Counted from the stretch's first letter, positions 21,664 through 34,082 are shown. The stretch is 64,000 nucleotides of DNA from Adiantum capillus-veneris (GCA_014529385.2 CM043964.1:136417920-136481919), one strand, 5' to 3'. Translations and numbers: made by a program. Notes: a model not told the origin generated them from the letters alone.

Positions 21664-22380
21664 TGTTACGAAATAGATGCGTAACTAAGTAGATATTAGA
21701 GTAGTTTGTATAAGGAAGAGAGATAACTTTCACAAGAGAGAGAGAGAGAGCACACGATATAGTAGTTCACCCAATGTGTGCTACGTCCATGGAAAAGCAG
21801 CCACTCAATGGCTTTAGTACTTCAAATTGGAAGTAAGTTACAAAGGGTTTATGCCCTTAATGGAACTCCCGCCTTGCTTCACTCTCACCACCTCACACAC
21901 ACCTTATTTCATCAACTTCACAAGGCCTTTTGTGTATAGAAGAGGCCTCATTTTATAGGCCAAAAGTGCCCTCTCTCATAAGAGGCAATCGTGTGCAGCA
22001 TGTCCTTGTGTAGACAAGTCCAAGTTGAACTCTTTCATGCGCCCTTGTGTGGCCGCCCTTGAGAAGACAAGTCCACCTAGAAATCAGTCATTCGTCCATG
22101 TGCAGCCGTAGACAAGTCCGCATGAAACTGTTCCACCGGCCATTGAATTCAACCACCATCCAAAGACTTCCAACCAACGCCAGTTTTCGACCACTTTTCG
22201 ACCGTCGTTGTCCGATCATAATATTTCGACAAAAATGAATATTCTGGGCGTTAATTTTTTGTTTTTTGACGAGTGATTTTTATTATGCATGATGGCTTCT
22301 TCTCATCATAACGGGGGTCTTACAAATGTGCCTTTCTGAGACTAAAAGTTACAAGGGGTGAATCAGGCTCCATACTAACA
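21664..22380 (-). repeat. 5' LTR of the copia fragment
   Basis: Runs from TGTTACGAAATAG to CCATACTAACA (TG...CA), 717 bp. It shares GTTCACCCAATGTG, the GCAGCCACTCAATGGCTTTAG block and the AGGCCTC..TTTTATAGGCC block with the LTRs at 54821, 57603 and (inverted) 63299. TTTTATAGGCC, read on the minus strand as GGCCTATAAAA, is probably the LTR TATA box. Confidence 0.85.
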
Positions 22381-22598
22381 CAAATATTGAATTTGCAGTG
22401 AAAGTAGTGAGCATATTTATGGGGCGAATCCTAGCAAGAAGGTTTGGAAAGCAATGAAGTATGTGATGAGATACTTGAATGGTACAAAGAGTGATGCATT
22501 TGCTTTGGAAGCGAAGACTCGTGTATAGTTGGCTATACATATGCAAATTATGTAGAGAATGTACACAACATAAGGTTTACATCACATTATGTACGATA
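22381..22598 (+). pseudogene. Copia RNase H fragment
   Basis: Directly right of the copia LTR, the + strand reads IEFAVKVVSIFMG, then KKVWKAMKYVMRYLNGT, the RNase H start of copia Pol (usual W..VK.I.RYLKGT). Frames are broken. It is homologous to part of the copia remnant at 23541-24690. Confidence 0.65.
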
Positions 22599-23540
22599 AT
22601 AATGTCCAGCAGCAATATTGATTTCAACAAGAAAAGTACGATCTTAATCTTTGCAAGACAAAATTTGTATGTAATGCACATCAAAACTTTCTCATTGAAG
22701 TTGAATTCTCATCAATGGATGAGACTATGGGAATTCGAAGAGAACCTTTCTGTAGTAATAGTGTGATACACGGCCTTACTCATGCTTGACCTTCTATTCT
22801 GAACACAAGGTTGCAACCGATTTAGCATGTGAAGAAATTGTAATAAGCCAAAGCCATCAACATTCGAGTAAGAAACCACCTTGAGAAGTGCATCCCAATA
22901 AAGAGAAGGAAGCTCCATATCAAAGAGAACTTGTGCATTGATAGCCAAAGCAACCTTCAAAACCTGGTTAGTGTTCTTCCTCTAAAGCTGTAATTGCTTC
23001 CTTGCATCAACAAATTAAAGGCCAGTAGCAAGAACTTTTGGAGTAGGAAGCCACCATTTCACCTCCTGCTTTTGTTGGAGGTTATCTTCACTATCACCCA
23101 CCGTGTTTGCTTGGTCAGTATACCAAAAGTTTGTATCATTGAAGTTGTCCAGAGCTTCCTGTTATGAAGCAAAGTTGGCATATGAAGCTAAACATACAAG
23201 CAATTACATCACATATGCATTGGCAAAGAAGAGAGCTTACAATCAACATGTTGTCTAGCTTGCGGAGTGCAGGTAAGTTGATGTGAAGATCTGAACGTTG
23301 CTTCGTTACCATAATCTGCACACACAAATAAAACCCTCTTTAGATCCTGAGGAGATATGGTGCTCAATAATGTGCCAATACGTGTATATGCCCACATACC
23401 TCTATGATACTGACATTTGGGAGTTGAAGCGGCAAACTCAACTATATGATCACTAACTTATAAAACCCAAGCCATTTCTCTCTGCCATTGTGCCATTTCT
23501 CTTTGCCATCGTTCTTTGTGTTCTTGAGCTAAGGATCCAA
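22599..23540 (-). pseudogene. Partial RopGEF gene copy
   Basis: Matches the intact RopGEF gene 3 kb away in exons and introns: part of exon 6 (22713-22798), exon 5 (about 22880-23157, [20 protein letters not shown]), exon 4 (about 23241-23315, [20 protein letters not shown]) and most of exon 3 (to about 23540). The 3' flank of the gene (25369-25455) is also present at 22602-22700, and joins exon 6 directly, so exon 7, intron 6 and part of exon 6 are deleted. Introns are retained, so this came from a DNA duplication, not from mRNA. Frameshifts and loss of both ends make it non-functional. Confidence 0.9.
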
Positions 23541-24690
23541 CCCAAAGAGGACATGGATTTGGTCCAAATGGATGTTAAGACAACGTTCTTACATGGTGAT
23601 CTTCATGAGGAAATTTACATGCAACAACCATAGGATTTTGTTGAGAATGAAAACGAGAAGAAATTGTGTAACAAGAGAAGCCAGTATGGCTTGAAGCATG
23701 CATCACATTAATGCTATCATAATTTGATGCTTTTATGAAGTGTCAAGGGTATAGACGGAGCATTGCCTCTTCTTGACATGTGCATTATGTGAAACAGATC
23801 AAAGAGTATTCTTTACTTGTCACAGAAAGAGTATATTTGCTTGCTACATACTGAAGGCTTTCAATAGGAAGGACGGGGAAGACGTTATGTGAAATGAAGC
23901 CAATTGGATTGTCCAAAACTTGAAGGAAAAGTTTGAGATGGTCAAGACTCTTTATATATCTACATTGGTTCTTTTGATGCTTGTCATGATTGGAACTCAT
24001 CCAAACATTGCATTTGCAGTGAAAGTCGTGAGCATATTTATGAAAATCATTGGCAAATTATGCAAAGAATGTCGACAATAGAGGATTTACGCCACATTAT
24101 GTCTTTACATTCATTGGTGGTGTAGTTTCATGGCAATCTTATCTACAACTTTGTATGTTTCAATCTACCAGCTTCATATGCCAACACGCGCGAGAGAGAG
24201 AAAGTGCAAGGACACTTTAAAGAGAAAAAAACCACTAAAAAGAAAATAAAGGAGAAAAAAAACACAAATATACAATGTGAAGTCAACCACCTCTTCATAT
24301 GGACACAAAAGATTATTTGACTTTCCACTTTCATATGTCTTTTGACTCTCCACCTTCATACATCTTTTGACTTTCCTAAACTCACCCTTCACTTACGTAC
24401 TTAATATGTTTTGAAAGACTTTTTATTAATTTGAGATTGGGGGGGACATAATGGCTTACTCATCTAGTGAAAAAGGTTCAGTGTTGCATTGTGATAATTT
24501 GAGTGCTATCCAACTAGCATGAAATCCATTGGTTGATTTCATGTTAAGACAAATCACATTGATGTGAGACATCACTTCACTAATGAAGTGCTTGAAGACA
24601 GGGATATAAAGATGGTCAAGATTCACACAAATGGAAGTTCATCTAATAACCAAAGATCTATCCCCTAAGAAGTTTGCACATTGTTGAATA
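23541..24690 (+). pseudogene. Degenerate copia RT/RNase H
   Basis: + strand pieces: DLVQMDVKTTFLHGDLHEEI (about 23563-23622, RT motif A region), SQYGLKHAS, then IGTHPNIAFAVKVVSIFM (about 23990-24043), GGVVSWQSY, and HCDNLSAIQLA with KIHTNGSS near 24490-24640 (RNase H end). Many stops. It continues the family seen at 22381-22598 on the other side of the RopGEF fragment. Confidence 0.75.
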
Positions 24691-25791
24691 CTAATGAGCA
24701 TTGGATAGAGATCCGAACTCTGCATACGTTGTAAAAATGTCCAGAGCTAGCTTAAAGACACATGGCCTTTTGAGTGAGAGATTGTTAGGGTTAAAAGGCT
24801 ATTGTGCCCAATCATGGGCATTGAGTAGAGATCCAGACTCTACACACCTCATACATGTCTACAAATCACTAACCTCGAAGTCAAAGATTGTTAGGATTGA
24901 AGCGTTATCGTGTCAGATTTATGGTGTCCAATCATACGCTAACCCTTTACTAGCTCACTTGTTCTTATGGGATAATAGATAACAACAAGACGTGTTGTTG
25001 CAATGAAGCTCCGCCCACAACCTATGTCCTGGTTCTCCATGCATGCTCTATGTTCACTTTCAATATTTTGCAAAATTTGCAAGTTGTGAAGGGTAATTTA
25101 GGAGTTTTTGAGGGATATTTCGAGAATTTTCACAAATTTCAAGGGTATTTTACACACGTGCACACGTCTCAACCATGCCTTCACAACAACATTCGTCACC
25201 CTTGAAATGTGTTGCACACAATCTTGCCTCAGCTTACAAGAAATAGTGAAACTGAAATTGGTTTTTCGACCTAGAGGACAAGCACATAACAGGTAGATCC
25301 TTTTTACTGAGGACTGAACTTCTGAGCAAATGATTTAGGACTCGAACCCACCAAATGCTACATGACAGCGTCCAGCAGCAATACTAATTTCAACAAGGAA
25401 AGTACTATCTCAATCTTTGCAAGACAATGTAATGCACATCAAAACTTTATCACTGAAGTTAGACTCTCTCTGACACTTTACTCAACCATGGTGCTGCTAT
25501 AGTGCAAGGGGTTATCAAACTTTCCAAATTGTACAAGTATGGGGTCACCTCAATGACCCTGCTCAGCAGGTTTTGTGTTAGTCTTGTGCACTTCTCTTTC
25601 ATTATTAGCGAGTGCTACCTAAAGGTTAAGGTTACAAAGACTGCTGAAGATGCAATCCACCACTGCCTAGCATGCCTGTGTAATTAGTAGCTGAGAACAA
25701 CTCCCTCCAATTAGTTGATTCTGTCGAAGAGGTCGTTCAGCATCCAAGAGTTTGTCAAACTGTACAATTTCAATTGAATAGCCAATGCTCT
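24691..25791. other. Intergenic; short tandem pair, then 3' flank of RopGEF
   Basis: A degenerate repeat of about 120 bp occurs twice (24705-24825 and 24826-24950; shared words TAGAGATCC, GATTGTTAGG, CCAATCAT). The rest has no recognisable gene. 25364-25455 is the segment shared with the RopGEF copy at 22595-22700 and lies in the likely 3' region of the gene. Confidence 0.5.
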
Positions 25792-28192
25792 CTAATCCCT
25801 GCTTGGAGGGCTTCTCATCCCATTAATGGCACCCGAAAACGACCAATTTTTCATTGGCCCCCTACGCAGAGGAAGGTCGGTGTAATGCTCGAACTCTGCC
25901 TTCATTTCTGGTGTAGCTGCCCCTGGGCTCCAATTTTTCTGCTCTAAAAGCTTCTTACTATGTAAAGATCTCAAAGAAGGAGGAGATGCTGTATAATGGT
26001 CCAACCTTGGCTTTCCATCTTCTGCACTCCAGCCAATGTGGTCTGAGAGTTTCTTGCTGTGAAGGGTCCTAAGAGACACGACAGCTCCTGGACCACTGAT
26101 GCTAGCAGATTTTGCCAAGTTTATTCGACCACGAAAATCCTGCAGACTACCCAAACCATTTTGATTTGTGGGCACGTTCGTCGTTAGAAGTGGTTGCATC
26201 TTGGCAAGATCATCAGCATGTAGGACATCATCTATCCTTGACAGAATGTTAAAAGCCAAGCTTTCGAGCACCCTCGAATAGCTCTCCAAGATTGATTGAC
26301 CCACATCCTGAAGCACCCAAAATGAAGAATTCAGACTTCGCTATGGTTAACAAAATCTAGAAATAGGAGCACTCAAGAACCTTGTTATACTGAATTTTGT
26401 TCATGTCCAGGATTGTTTGTGGCAAGCCTGGGAATTTTTGCTTCAGTAAGAGCAACAGGGTCTCGGCCTTATCAACCAACCCTTCTCGTTTCTCCAAGTC
26501 TGCAGCACCATCCTTTGGGATTCCCCATGATGATTTGGAACTACTCCTTCCATCCTTTGCATTCACTTGAGATTGTCTTGTTTGAAGCTTTCTACGCCAG
26601 GTCTGAGTTGCTGCTTCAACACGATTTACCATCTCCAGAACATTGCGTTCGTGGCTAGCATCAATGGATGAAATGAGGGCATCCGGAGAGAACCTTTCTG
26701 CAGTAATAGTACGATACAAGGCCTCACCCAGGCTTGACCTTCCATTCTAAAAACAAGTGTTGCAATGGATTTAGCACGTGAAGAGGTTGTAATAAGCCAA
26801 AACCATCAACATTCGAGTAAGCAAGCACCTTGGGAAGTGCATCCCAATACAGAGAAGGAACCTCCATTTCAGAGAGAACTTGTGCATTGATAGCCAAAGC
26901 AGCCTTCAAAACCTGGTTAATGTTCTCCCTCTGAAGCTGCAATTGCTTCCTTGCATCAGCAGAAAGGCCAGCAGCAGGCACTTTTGGAGTTGGAAGCCAC
27001 CATTTCTCCCCCTGCTTTTGTTGGGGGTTATCTTCACTATCATGCACCGTGTTTGCGTGGTCAGCATACCAGAACTCTGTATCATTGAAGCTGTCCAGAG
27101 CTTCCTGTTATGAAGCAAAGTTGGCATATGAGGCTAAACATACAAGCAATTACATCACATATGCATTGGCAAAGAAGAGAACTTACAATCAACATGTTGT
27201 CCAGCTTGCGGAGTGCAGGTAAGTTGATATGAAGATCTGAACGTTGCTTCGTTACCATGACCTGCACACGCAAAGGGACCCCTCTTTAGATCCTGAGGAG
27301 ATATGGTGCTCAGTAATGTGCCAATACTTGTGCATGCCCGCATACCTCTGTGATACTGCCATTTGGGAGTATTTGTGATGAAGGGACAAACTCAACTATA
27401 TGATCACTAACTGATAAAAGCCAGGACATTTCTCTTTGCCATCGTGCTTTGCGTTCTTGAGCTAAGGGTCCAACTCGCCATAATTCTCCAAAGACAGAAG
27501 CTGAGAGAGGAGAGAATTACTACGTACCATTCGTAAATGAACAACAACATAGCACTCAAGCATTCTGCAAATTTTAAGAGAGCTACCTGAGAAATTTGTT
27601 ACTGCATTGGAAATGGCAAGAGCACTACAGACCCCTTTTCCTCCTCCTGACAAGTCCTCTCCAAGTAGAAGCCTTGCGAACCGCTCTTTCATCATATCTA
27701 CCTCTGTGAAGTATGAGACCAAGATTAATTGAAGTCATATAAGGAAAGCAAACCTCAACAATATCAACTTCTGTGTTTTTTTCTTTCTTTTGGTTTTGGG
27801 GGGGGGGGGGAGATGTGCTGCTAACCAGACATATCTTCTGCAAAATCCTCCATTGGGAGAGACTCGCGTTCCTCCCATCTGGATGTCTTGGTACTGTTGA
27901 TCACTTTGGGGAGAGAATGAAGCTTCCCTAAGCGAGATTTGTCCCGTGGAGGCCGTGTCCATCCAACGGGTGAGGATTCTACTGATGTGCCAATAGACTC
28001 ATCATCCCAGAAGGGATCACGAGGGCTTCCCATTGAGACACTGTCACCAAGAATATCTGCACAAAAGCGATCAAAACTTCCAGAAGAGCTTGTCCCATCT
28101 GCACTGTGGCGTTCACCAAGCTCATCTGATCCACTATCAAATACGGATTTCTCGAATCTTGACATTGACCGAGCTCTAAACCTTCGCATCAT
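25792..28192 (-). CDS. ROPGEF: Rop guanine nucleotide exchange factor (PRONE domain), seven exons
   Basis: RopGEFs load GTP on plant ROP (Rho-type) GTPases at the plasma membrane, often under receptor-like kinases, in polar growth and signalling. Coding exons on the minus strand: 28192-27826, 27703-27587, 27500-27346, 27261-27187, 27104-26829, 26746-26381, 26307-25792; all GT-AG, phases agree, 1872 nt, 623 residues, in the usual RopGEF size range. Residues 1-122 are a Ser-rich variable N-terminus. The PRONE domain follows: [67 protein letters not shown] (tryptophan pair), [40 protein letters not shown]. The last 130 residues are a variable tail, probably regulatory. The first ATG of two tandem ones was taken. 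Its splice acceptor at about 28203 shows that an upstream leader exon exists. Confidence 0.95.
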
Positions 28193-28700
28193 GATTTCAA
28201 ACCTGCAAGAAGCAAAACCCCATAATGTACCATTCTGATTGGTATATGAACTTCAGAACTTTAAGTGTCAATCAAAGGAATTAATGTTTTGAATGTAAAG
28301 AACAAAGACACTTCTTCCTGCTGGTTACTGTGCTTGGGATGCCGGCTGGTATTAAAAAAGAGGTGACCTTCAAAAGTGCAACCATGTTTGTCATGCACAT
28401 TCTGCTTACCAACATTGTTTACAGCTCCATGGACATTTCAAGCTTCCAAGCAACCCTCTTATGGTGCAATCTAAGATCTCCCTTATATAGATGCTTGCCA
28501 AGATGACAAGTCTCGGACACTAAATTCGACGTGGTGCATCATCGCAAACACCTTGATTACAATGCCTCAAACAAATATGCCTTTGCATGGAAATCGGCAT
28601 GAAAGATTATGAGCACATTACGGCCGTCTCATGAAATCTGAATGTCCAATGAAACAGCTAGCATGAATCCTTTCAAAATATTGATTCGTGAGAAATGCAG
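28193..28700 (-). promoter_or_regulatory. RopGEF leader intron region
   Basis: On the minus strand TTGCTTCTTGCAG lies just before GTTTGAAATCATG, so the start codon is in an exon whose 10-base leader part follows an acceptor. The 5' leader exon and promoter must lie further right; 28210-28700 is probably intron. No other frame is recognised. Confidence 0.5.
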
Positions 28701-28701
28701 C

Positions 28702-28771
<70 letters not shown>

Positions 28772-29063
28772 AAGCATACCTTTAGCTGATTTGATATGAT
28801 GGATCAGATTTGATTGAAAACCCATGAACGGCCGAGGACGTCGCCATCGCCATTGACAGCATTTTGGAGAGCTCCAAGATATATTCCAAAGAACAGACGC
28901 TCTTTCTCCTTATCTTTACATATTCTGAAGACGGCTAGTCAGCCCTTTCTTACATTCTGGCATCTGCCCGCTAGAGAAAGGCGAGTCCCTGCTGCTCCAG
29001 TAGTACTCTTCAACGATATCGATCAAGGGACAGCAGACGTGGTGGCGTCGCTGCGTGCGTGCG

Positions 29064-29101
<38 letters not shown>

Positions 29102-29532
29102 CTGCAGATAAGACGTACGAAGCCAGAGAGAGAGAGAGAGACAGAGAGACAGAGAGACTGTAGAGGGACGACTACTTGGAGAATCAGGTCGACATGCGAT
29201 GCGTGCGTGTAGGTATGTATCCGCGTGTCACAGCGAGAGAAAGAGAGAGCGCAGCGGCGCAGTGCGAAACTGAGTGCGCGCCTTGAACAGAGAGAGAGAG
29301 AGAGATTCAAAGGTGGTGCGCGCTCCTTCCGTGTCACGTGTACGAGGAGAGTGTGTTTGTGTGTGGGCACTTGGTAGACGAAAGACCTAGTCCCGACAAG
29401 AGAATGGAAGTCGGAACTCGGAAGAGAGACGGGCTCGGTGTACGACTGATGAGTCAGTGTGTGGTAGTTTAGCTGTGAAGGCGCAGAAGTTTGTGTGAGT
29501 AGGAATGTTGTGTAGGTGGGGCACGCGTGCGT

Positions 29533-29588
<56 letters not shown>

Positions 29589-30315
29589 GGAGGAGGAGGA
29601 TGGCGGGAGCTCAATCAGCGGGGGAAGCAAAATGAGCAGAGGGCCCTGAGGCTGAGAACGTGTCACAAACATGCCCATCATGGCTCTTTCCGACCTCCCA
29701 TTTTGCGCGCTCTCTCTTTAGGGTTTGCTCACACGAAAGGGGCAAATGTGCACATTTGGGGCCTCTAGTGGCCACACTTAAGAGTTCATTTCTGCCACTC
29801 ATGACCACCAATGGACGAGCAAGGAGGGAAAAGCCATCGGTGAAATTTTGAAGTTGAGCATGAAGATTTTTGCATGTGGCCTGAAGTCCATGTAGAGCGT
29901 TGGACATAGAAAAATGTCGATGTTCTTTAATGGCCCATTTCTCTGAGTCATTTTTTATGTGGAAATAGGCCCTCAAGCCCCTCCTCATTGTGAAGACACT
30001 CAAGTCCTCTCTACACAACAAGCTTGAGAGTCGTCGAGTTGGCATGATGGCATTTCTCACACATGGTGAGAAGTTGTGCAAAATTGTTCTCGTCTTCTCA
30101 AGCAACCCATCTCATAGTCAATAGAAATGTCGGTGCTAGCTTCGGGTGGCTCATCTAATTAAACAATTGCTATTAGATCCTCACATTACGATCATACCAC
30201 TACCCTATACGGTTGTAAACAAGAGGGACATGGAATAACATGTATGTGTGCAATTTCAATGCTACAAACAAACTTCAACCACCTTCCCATTGAATGTTTC
30301 AGTAAGACCTCAGAC

Positions 30316-30367
<52 letters not shown>

Positions 30368-30378
30368 CGCGCTCGTGT

Positions 30379-30449
<71 letters not shown>

Positions 30450-30480
30450 TGAGAGAGAATAAGAAGATGAAACTAGAATA
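28701..30480. repeat. Microsatellite-rich region upstream of RopGEF
   Basis: (CT)n with a (CG)n end at 28706-28770; (GA)n at 29068-29098, 29127-29158 and 29290-29303; (GT)n then (GA)n at 29539-29589; (CT)n at 30318-30363 and (GT)n at 30380-30447. On the gene strand the 29.07-29.3 kb tracts read (CT)n, a common composition of plant 5' leaders. The 164-codon minus frame at 29611-30105 has no family resemblance and was not called. Confidence 0.7.
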
Positions 30481-30689
30481 ACCTTTCTATCCCTCAAGTG
30501 TGGTAGTTGGATTATCCTAGTTCCTCCTTGAGTAACATGTCTTGAGTTTAAGATTCCTAGGGTAGATCTTTGAGGTCTCTTGGTCTTTTTCCTACGGAAT
30601 TAAAACATCTCTTCTCATGCATGTATGTGTGTGTGCACGCACGCACCCCAGCCTTACCCAAGCACATACCTAATGAGGCAGTAGGCCCA

Positions 30690-31536
30690 TTAGGTATGGG
30701 CTTACTACCTCAAGATATTACAAAGTAAATTTGAGTTAATCTTGGTGCTTGGCGAGTCATTTATGCGAATAGATTTTATAGTACACGAGATAAGCTCCTG
30801 TCTGTGAAATCCATTATTATAGAATTTGCCTATTAATTTGTTAATCTCCTTAAAAGTTGAAAAGCTATCGGATGACGGATATATAATGAGAGCTCGAGAT
30901 AGAATTCCTAAGCATGTATTAAGAGCATTTTTGACAGGTCTGTTACTTTTCCTCATAGCGAACTCGGTTGGATTAAGCATCATATTGTCGCACTTCTAGA
31001 AGAAGCGTGTAGAGTAATATCCAATGAAGGGTGAGAGAAGTAGAATTTCCATGTTTAGAAAGTAGGCTCTTTTGAAAAGTGTCTTTTCGTCCAACATAAA
31101 TTCCTATACTGACGTTGGTTCTATCTTGAGGCACGTTGGGTAGATTTTCGCTAGGTAGTTACCAAAGGATGGATTGTTAACGCTGAGTAAATCATCCATG
31201 AATCTAAAGGTGTAATTGAAAATCGAAAGTTTTTTGGCTTCCTCATAATGAGCCATTTTTTAACACAACCATTTGTATTTTTAAAAAAAAGTATAGATTA
31301 CACATTACTGGGTGAGCACGAGAATCCCATAGGTATGCCAAGCTTTTGTCTATAACAAGCATGTCCCAATTGCACAAAGCAATTATGCAAAATCCATTTA
31401 ATATACTCAAATAAATTCAACTTGTCAAAGCATTGTGGTGGTTTCTTTTAGGATGCTTTAACCCAACGAGGCGTTCTAACCAACGAGACCTTTTCAAACT
31501 CTTGTATCCTTTTATTTGAGAAGGTAAGATTGATGA
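30690..31536 (-). pseudogene. Reverse-transcriptase ORF, C-terminal segment (motifs B and C)
   Basis: Minus strand: KLGIPMGFSCSPSN (about 31350-31310, RT motif B with G-x-P-M-G), FRFMDDLLSVNNPSFGNYL (about 31220-31160, catalytic Asp pair), IYPTCLKIEPTS, then the frame 30983-30705 with KLIGKFYNNGFHRQEL. This resembles the RT family with IPMG and YIDDLLSINNP signatures that is neither gypsy nor copia; a Penelope-like origin is possible but not shown. Several stops interrupt it. The segment ends at the left edge of the chromovirus; its frame continues at 38385. Confidence 0.65.
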
Positions 31537-32731
31537 TGTAACATTTAATGGCCTAGAAACTTGTGTGTAGCGGAAAATAGCATGAACATAGTGAGCATTT
31601 CATTAGAATAGATTCCTAATGATAATAACAAGAGTGCTTGGGTGGAGAAAGCAACAAAAAGCATAACACCTAGTTAGATAGCATGAATAATACTTCAAAA
31701 GAGAGAGAAATTAAGCAATTATTGACAACAGTTGAGGACCGGATTTGCATGGAGCCGGTCCCCCCTCTAAAAGGCTTTGTATTATGGTTTCTCCCATCAA
31801 GAGAGACATTTTACAATACAATTTCTTGTGTTCCTTCAATACTAGCTAGTGCAATGAAGATGGAAACTTCATGCACTACGCAAAACACTTATCAAACGCA
31901 ACATCAATTCCCTCACGGTCTCAGACCCAAGACCTAACACACCTTCGAAGATGGTGAGAGCTAGCGGGGTATGAGAGTAGATTGAGAGGAAGAAGGACTA
32001 TTCTTACGAGAAAGATGTACATCTCCTCACATAATCACTCATATTAGCATAGCTTAGCTTAGTAATTAGCATGGTAGAGGAGATGAGCATGCATTGAAGC
32101 TTGGCTCTTGGTTGGATTTGCATCACAAAGCCAAGAGTTGTTGGTGTAGGCCTTCCTTCTCACAAGTTTGGAGTAGGTGATAAGCTTTCCATTAAAGCTT
32201 GAGAAGGAGAGAGAGTCTTCTTTACTTCACACATGAGATAGTGTGAGTGTGTGTGTCAATAATGCCTTGCAAAAATCAGCCCCCTCTCTCTCTTGGTCGA
32301 CCCCCCTTGCTAATTACTCATGCTAGCATCCTATCCTCCCCAGGCTTAGCCAATGACATTTAAGCAGCATAAGTGATAGCCTTCTGACATGTGTCTCCCT
32401 TTCCCCTTTTGTCAGAGCTTTAGGTAATTTAATAATTCAACTAAACTCTCATTGGACCCCTTTGCCTCCTAGCCAATAGGAATCAGGCAAGCCATTGGGC
32501 TGCTGAATGCTCATTGGTCCCCTTGGGAGACTGTCCAATAGTCTTCTAGAGAGCTTAATTCTTATTGGTTCTTTTATTAAGTGTTTTTAAATTAATTAAA
32601 CTAGATTTAGTCTAGCCTAATTCTCATTGGTCCACCTCCAAGGCCATCCAATAGGATTTGAGTACACCTTGTGGGCATCTGGGCTAGGGAGCTGACATGT
32701 GTCCCTCTTTCCCCTTGTGTACAAAGGGAGC

Positions 32732-32766
<35 letters not shown>

Positions 32767-33123
32767 AGTTTCTCTCTCATCCCCTACTTCTTGGGCTCGC
32801 CCCCTCCTATGTAGGGCTTGACAAAGACTTTTGGGACACACACAAAGCATCCAATTTTCCCTAAAGTTGACCTTTGGACACAACCTTTGAATTTTGGAAC
32901 CTTAGCATTTTGGAAGTCTTAATGGACTGAACCTTAAGGTCTTTTAAGCCCATTGTTGCACATAGCTCTTTTGCAGATGGCCCCCCCTTTGGATCCCTAC
33001 TGTGGCCGGTCTGCTAACTTAACCAATATTCTAGCTTTTTCTCCCCTGGCACTTCCCCATATTAAATGATCAATTTAACATGAGAAAATCATTTAGGAGA
33101 ATTAGATATTGATTATTATGACA
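31537..33123 (-). repeat. 3' LTR of chromovirus copy 2
   Basis: 1587 bp from TGTAACATTT to TTATGACA. The next bases to the right, TTACCTCTCTCTTGAAA, are the complement of a polypurine tract, fixing the boundary. (GT)n of about 30 bp at 32735-32763. A frame at 31683-31937 inside it is not a gene. Confidence 0.9.
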
Positions 33124-33477
33124 TTACCTCTCTCTTGAAATCATAGTCGTCCTCGACTATGGGGTAGAGAAGATAAAGCATATTCATTAGTCCTTTTCTT
33201 AGCGGGTAGAGGATCCCTATGTTACCCTATGACATCATTCCACAATGGATGACTAGTCCATTTGGTGCTTGAGAGCCTGAGGTTGGCGCAAGCATGTCTG
33301 CACATTAGTCCTATCAATCTTCCATAGTAGAGTGACAAGCTCTACTTGGTGTTTGGGAGACGTCGTCTCCGCAAACTTGATCTAAGCATGCATACTACTT
33401 CCTTTTTGTGCACAATAAAGAAAAAGAGAGTCTTATAAGACAAAAGCTTTGTTCATTTTTAACATTTGTACATTTGC

Positions 33478-33800
33478 TTACTTTTGGGAAGCATTGTAAG
33501 CATTGACAAGGTTTAGGTTATCCTTTAATTGTATGCCGTGCATCCATCTAGCATCTTCAAAAGGATAATTCTTAAACTTAATAAGATATCGTCGGATAGT
33601 CTTACCGCCTCTTAGTACCTTGTCTTCATGTCGGAGAATGGACACGAGATGCAACACCTCTTCTTGGTCCTCGATCTCCAGTGGGTCTTCAATAGTTGGT
33701 TCTTGAGGTGGCTCTCTTTTGTAAGGCTTTAGTAGGCTCACATGGAAAGCATTGTGTATGAGCCAATGGTTGGGCAACTTGAGTTGATTGGCCTAAGAAT
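33478..33800 (-). pseudogene. Integrase C-terminus with chromodomain
   Basis: Minus frame: NHWLIHNAFHVSLLKPYKRE, an acidic linker, then ILRHEDKVLRGGKTIRRYLI and KFKNYPFEDARWM, a chromodomain (Y-L-I-K-F-K-x-Y-P plus aromatic W). Chromodomains direct integration to marked chromatin and define the chromovirus branch. The frame begins after breaks near 33800, where the upstream polymerase frame is shifted. Confidence 0.85.
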
Positions 33801-34082
33801 CTGGAAGGGATCATAGTACCTTTTTGCTAGCTTAGCATAGTACTTTTCGTGTCCCGTAGGATTCTTGCCCGTCGTGTGCCTTAATCGAGCTTTGGGAAAT
33901 TTGAGTAAGACCCAATCATTGTCTTTAAAGGCTTGGGCTCTTCTGTGCTTGTCAGCAACAGCCTTTTGCCTTTGCTGTGAGATAGAGATAGCATCCTTAA
34001 TCTTTTGGAAATATTCTTATAGGTCTCGGCTATACTCATTTGCAGCGAAGATCTTCCCGTGTACCTTAAGTAGCAAGGGACT

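Larger units (their letters stand above)
20843..22380 (-). mobile_element. Ty1/copia element fragment with 5' LTR
   Basis: Minus-strand order: LTR (22380-21664), primer-binding site, gag (about 21600-21047), a short integrase piece (about 20985-20843). The family matches the copia element at 54821-58347. The 3' half is absent, and the integrase piece abuts chromovirus sequence at about 20842. Confidence 0.8.

Noticed and set aside
29611-30105. 164-codon minus-strand frame upstream of RopGEF
   Set aside because: No recognisable domain, overlaps a microsatellite end, no splice or start context to support it.
31683-31937. 84-codon frame in the chromovirus LTR
   Set aside because: Falls inside the LTR, with a counterpart frame in the copy 1 LTR (17332-17688) that reflects shared LTR sequence and not a conserved protein.
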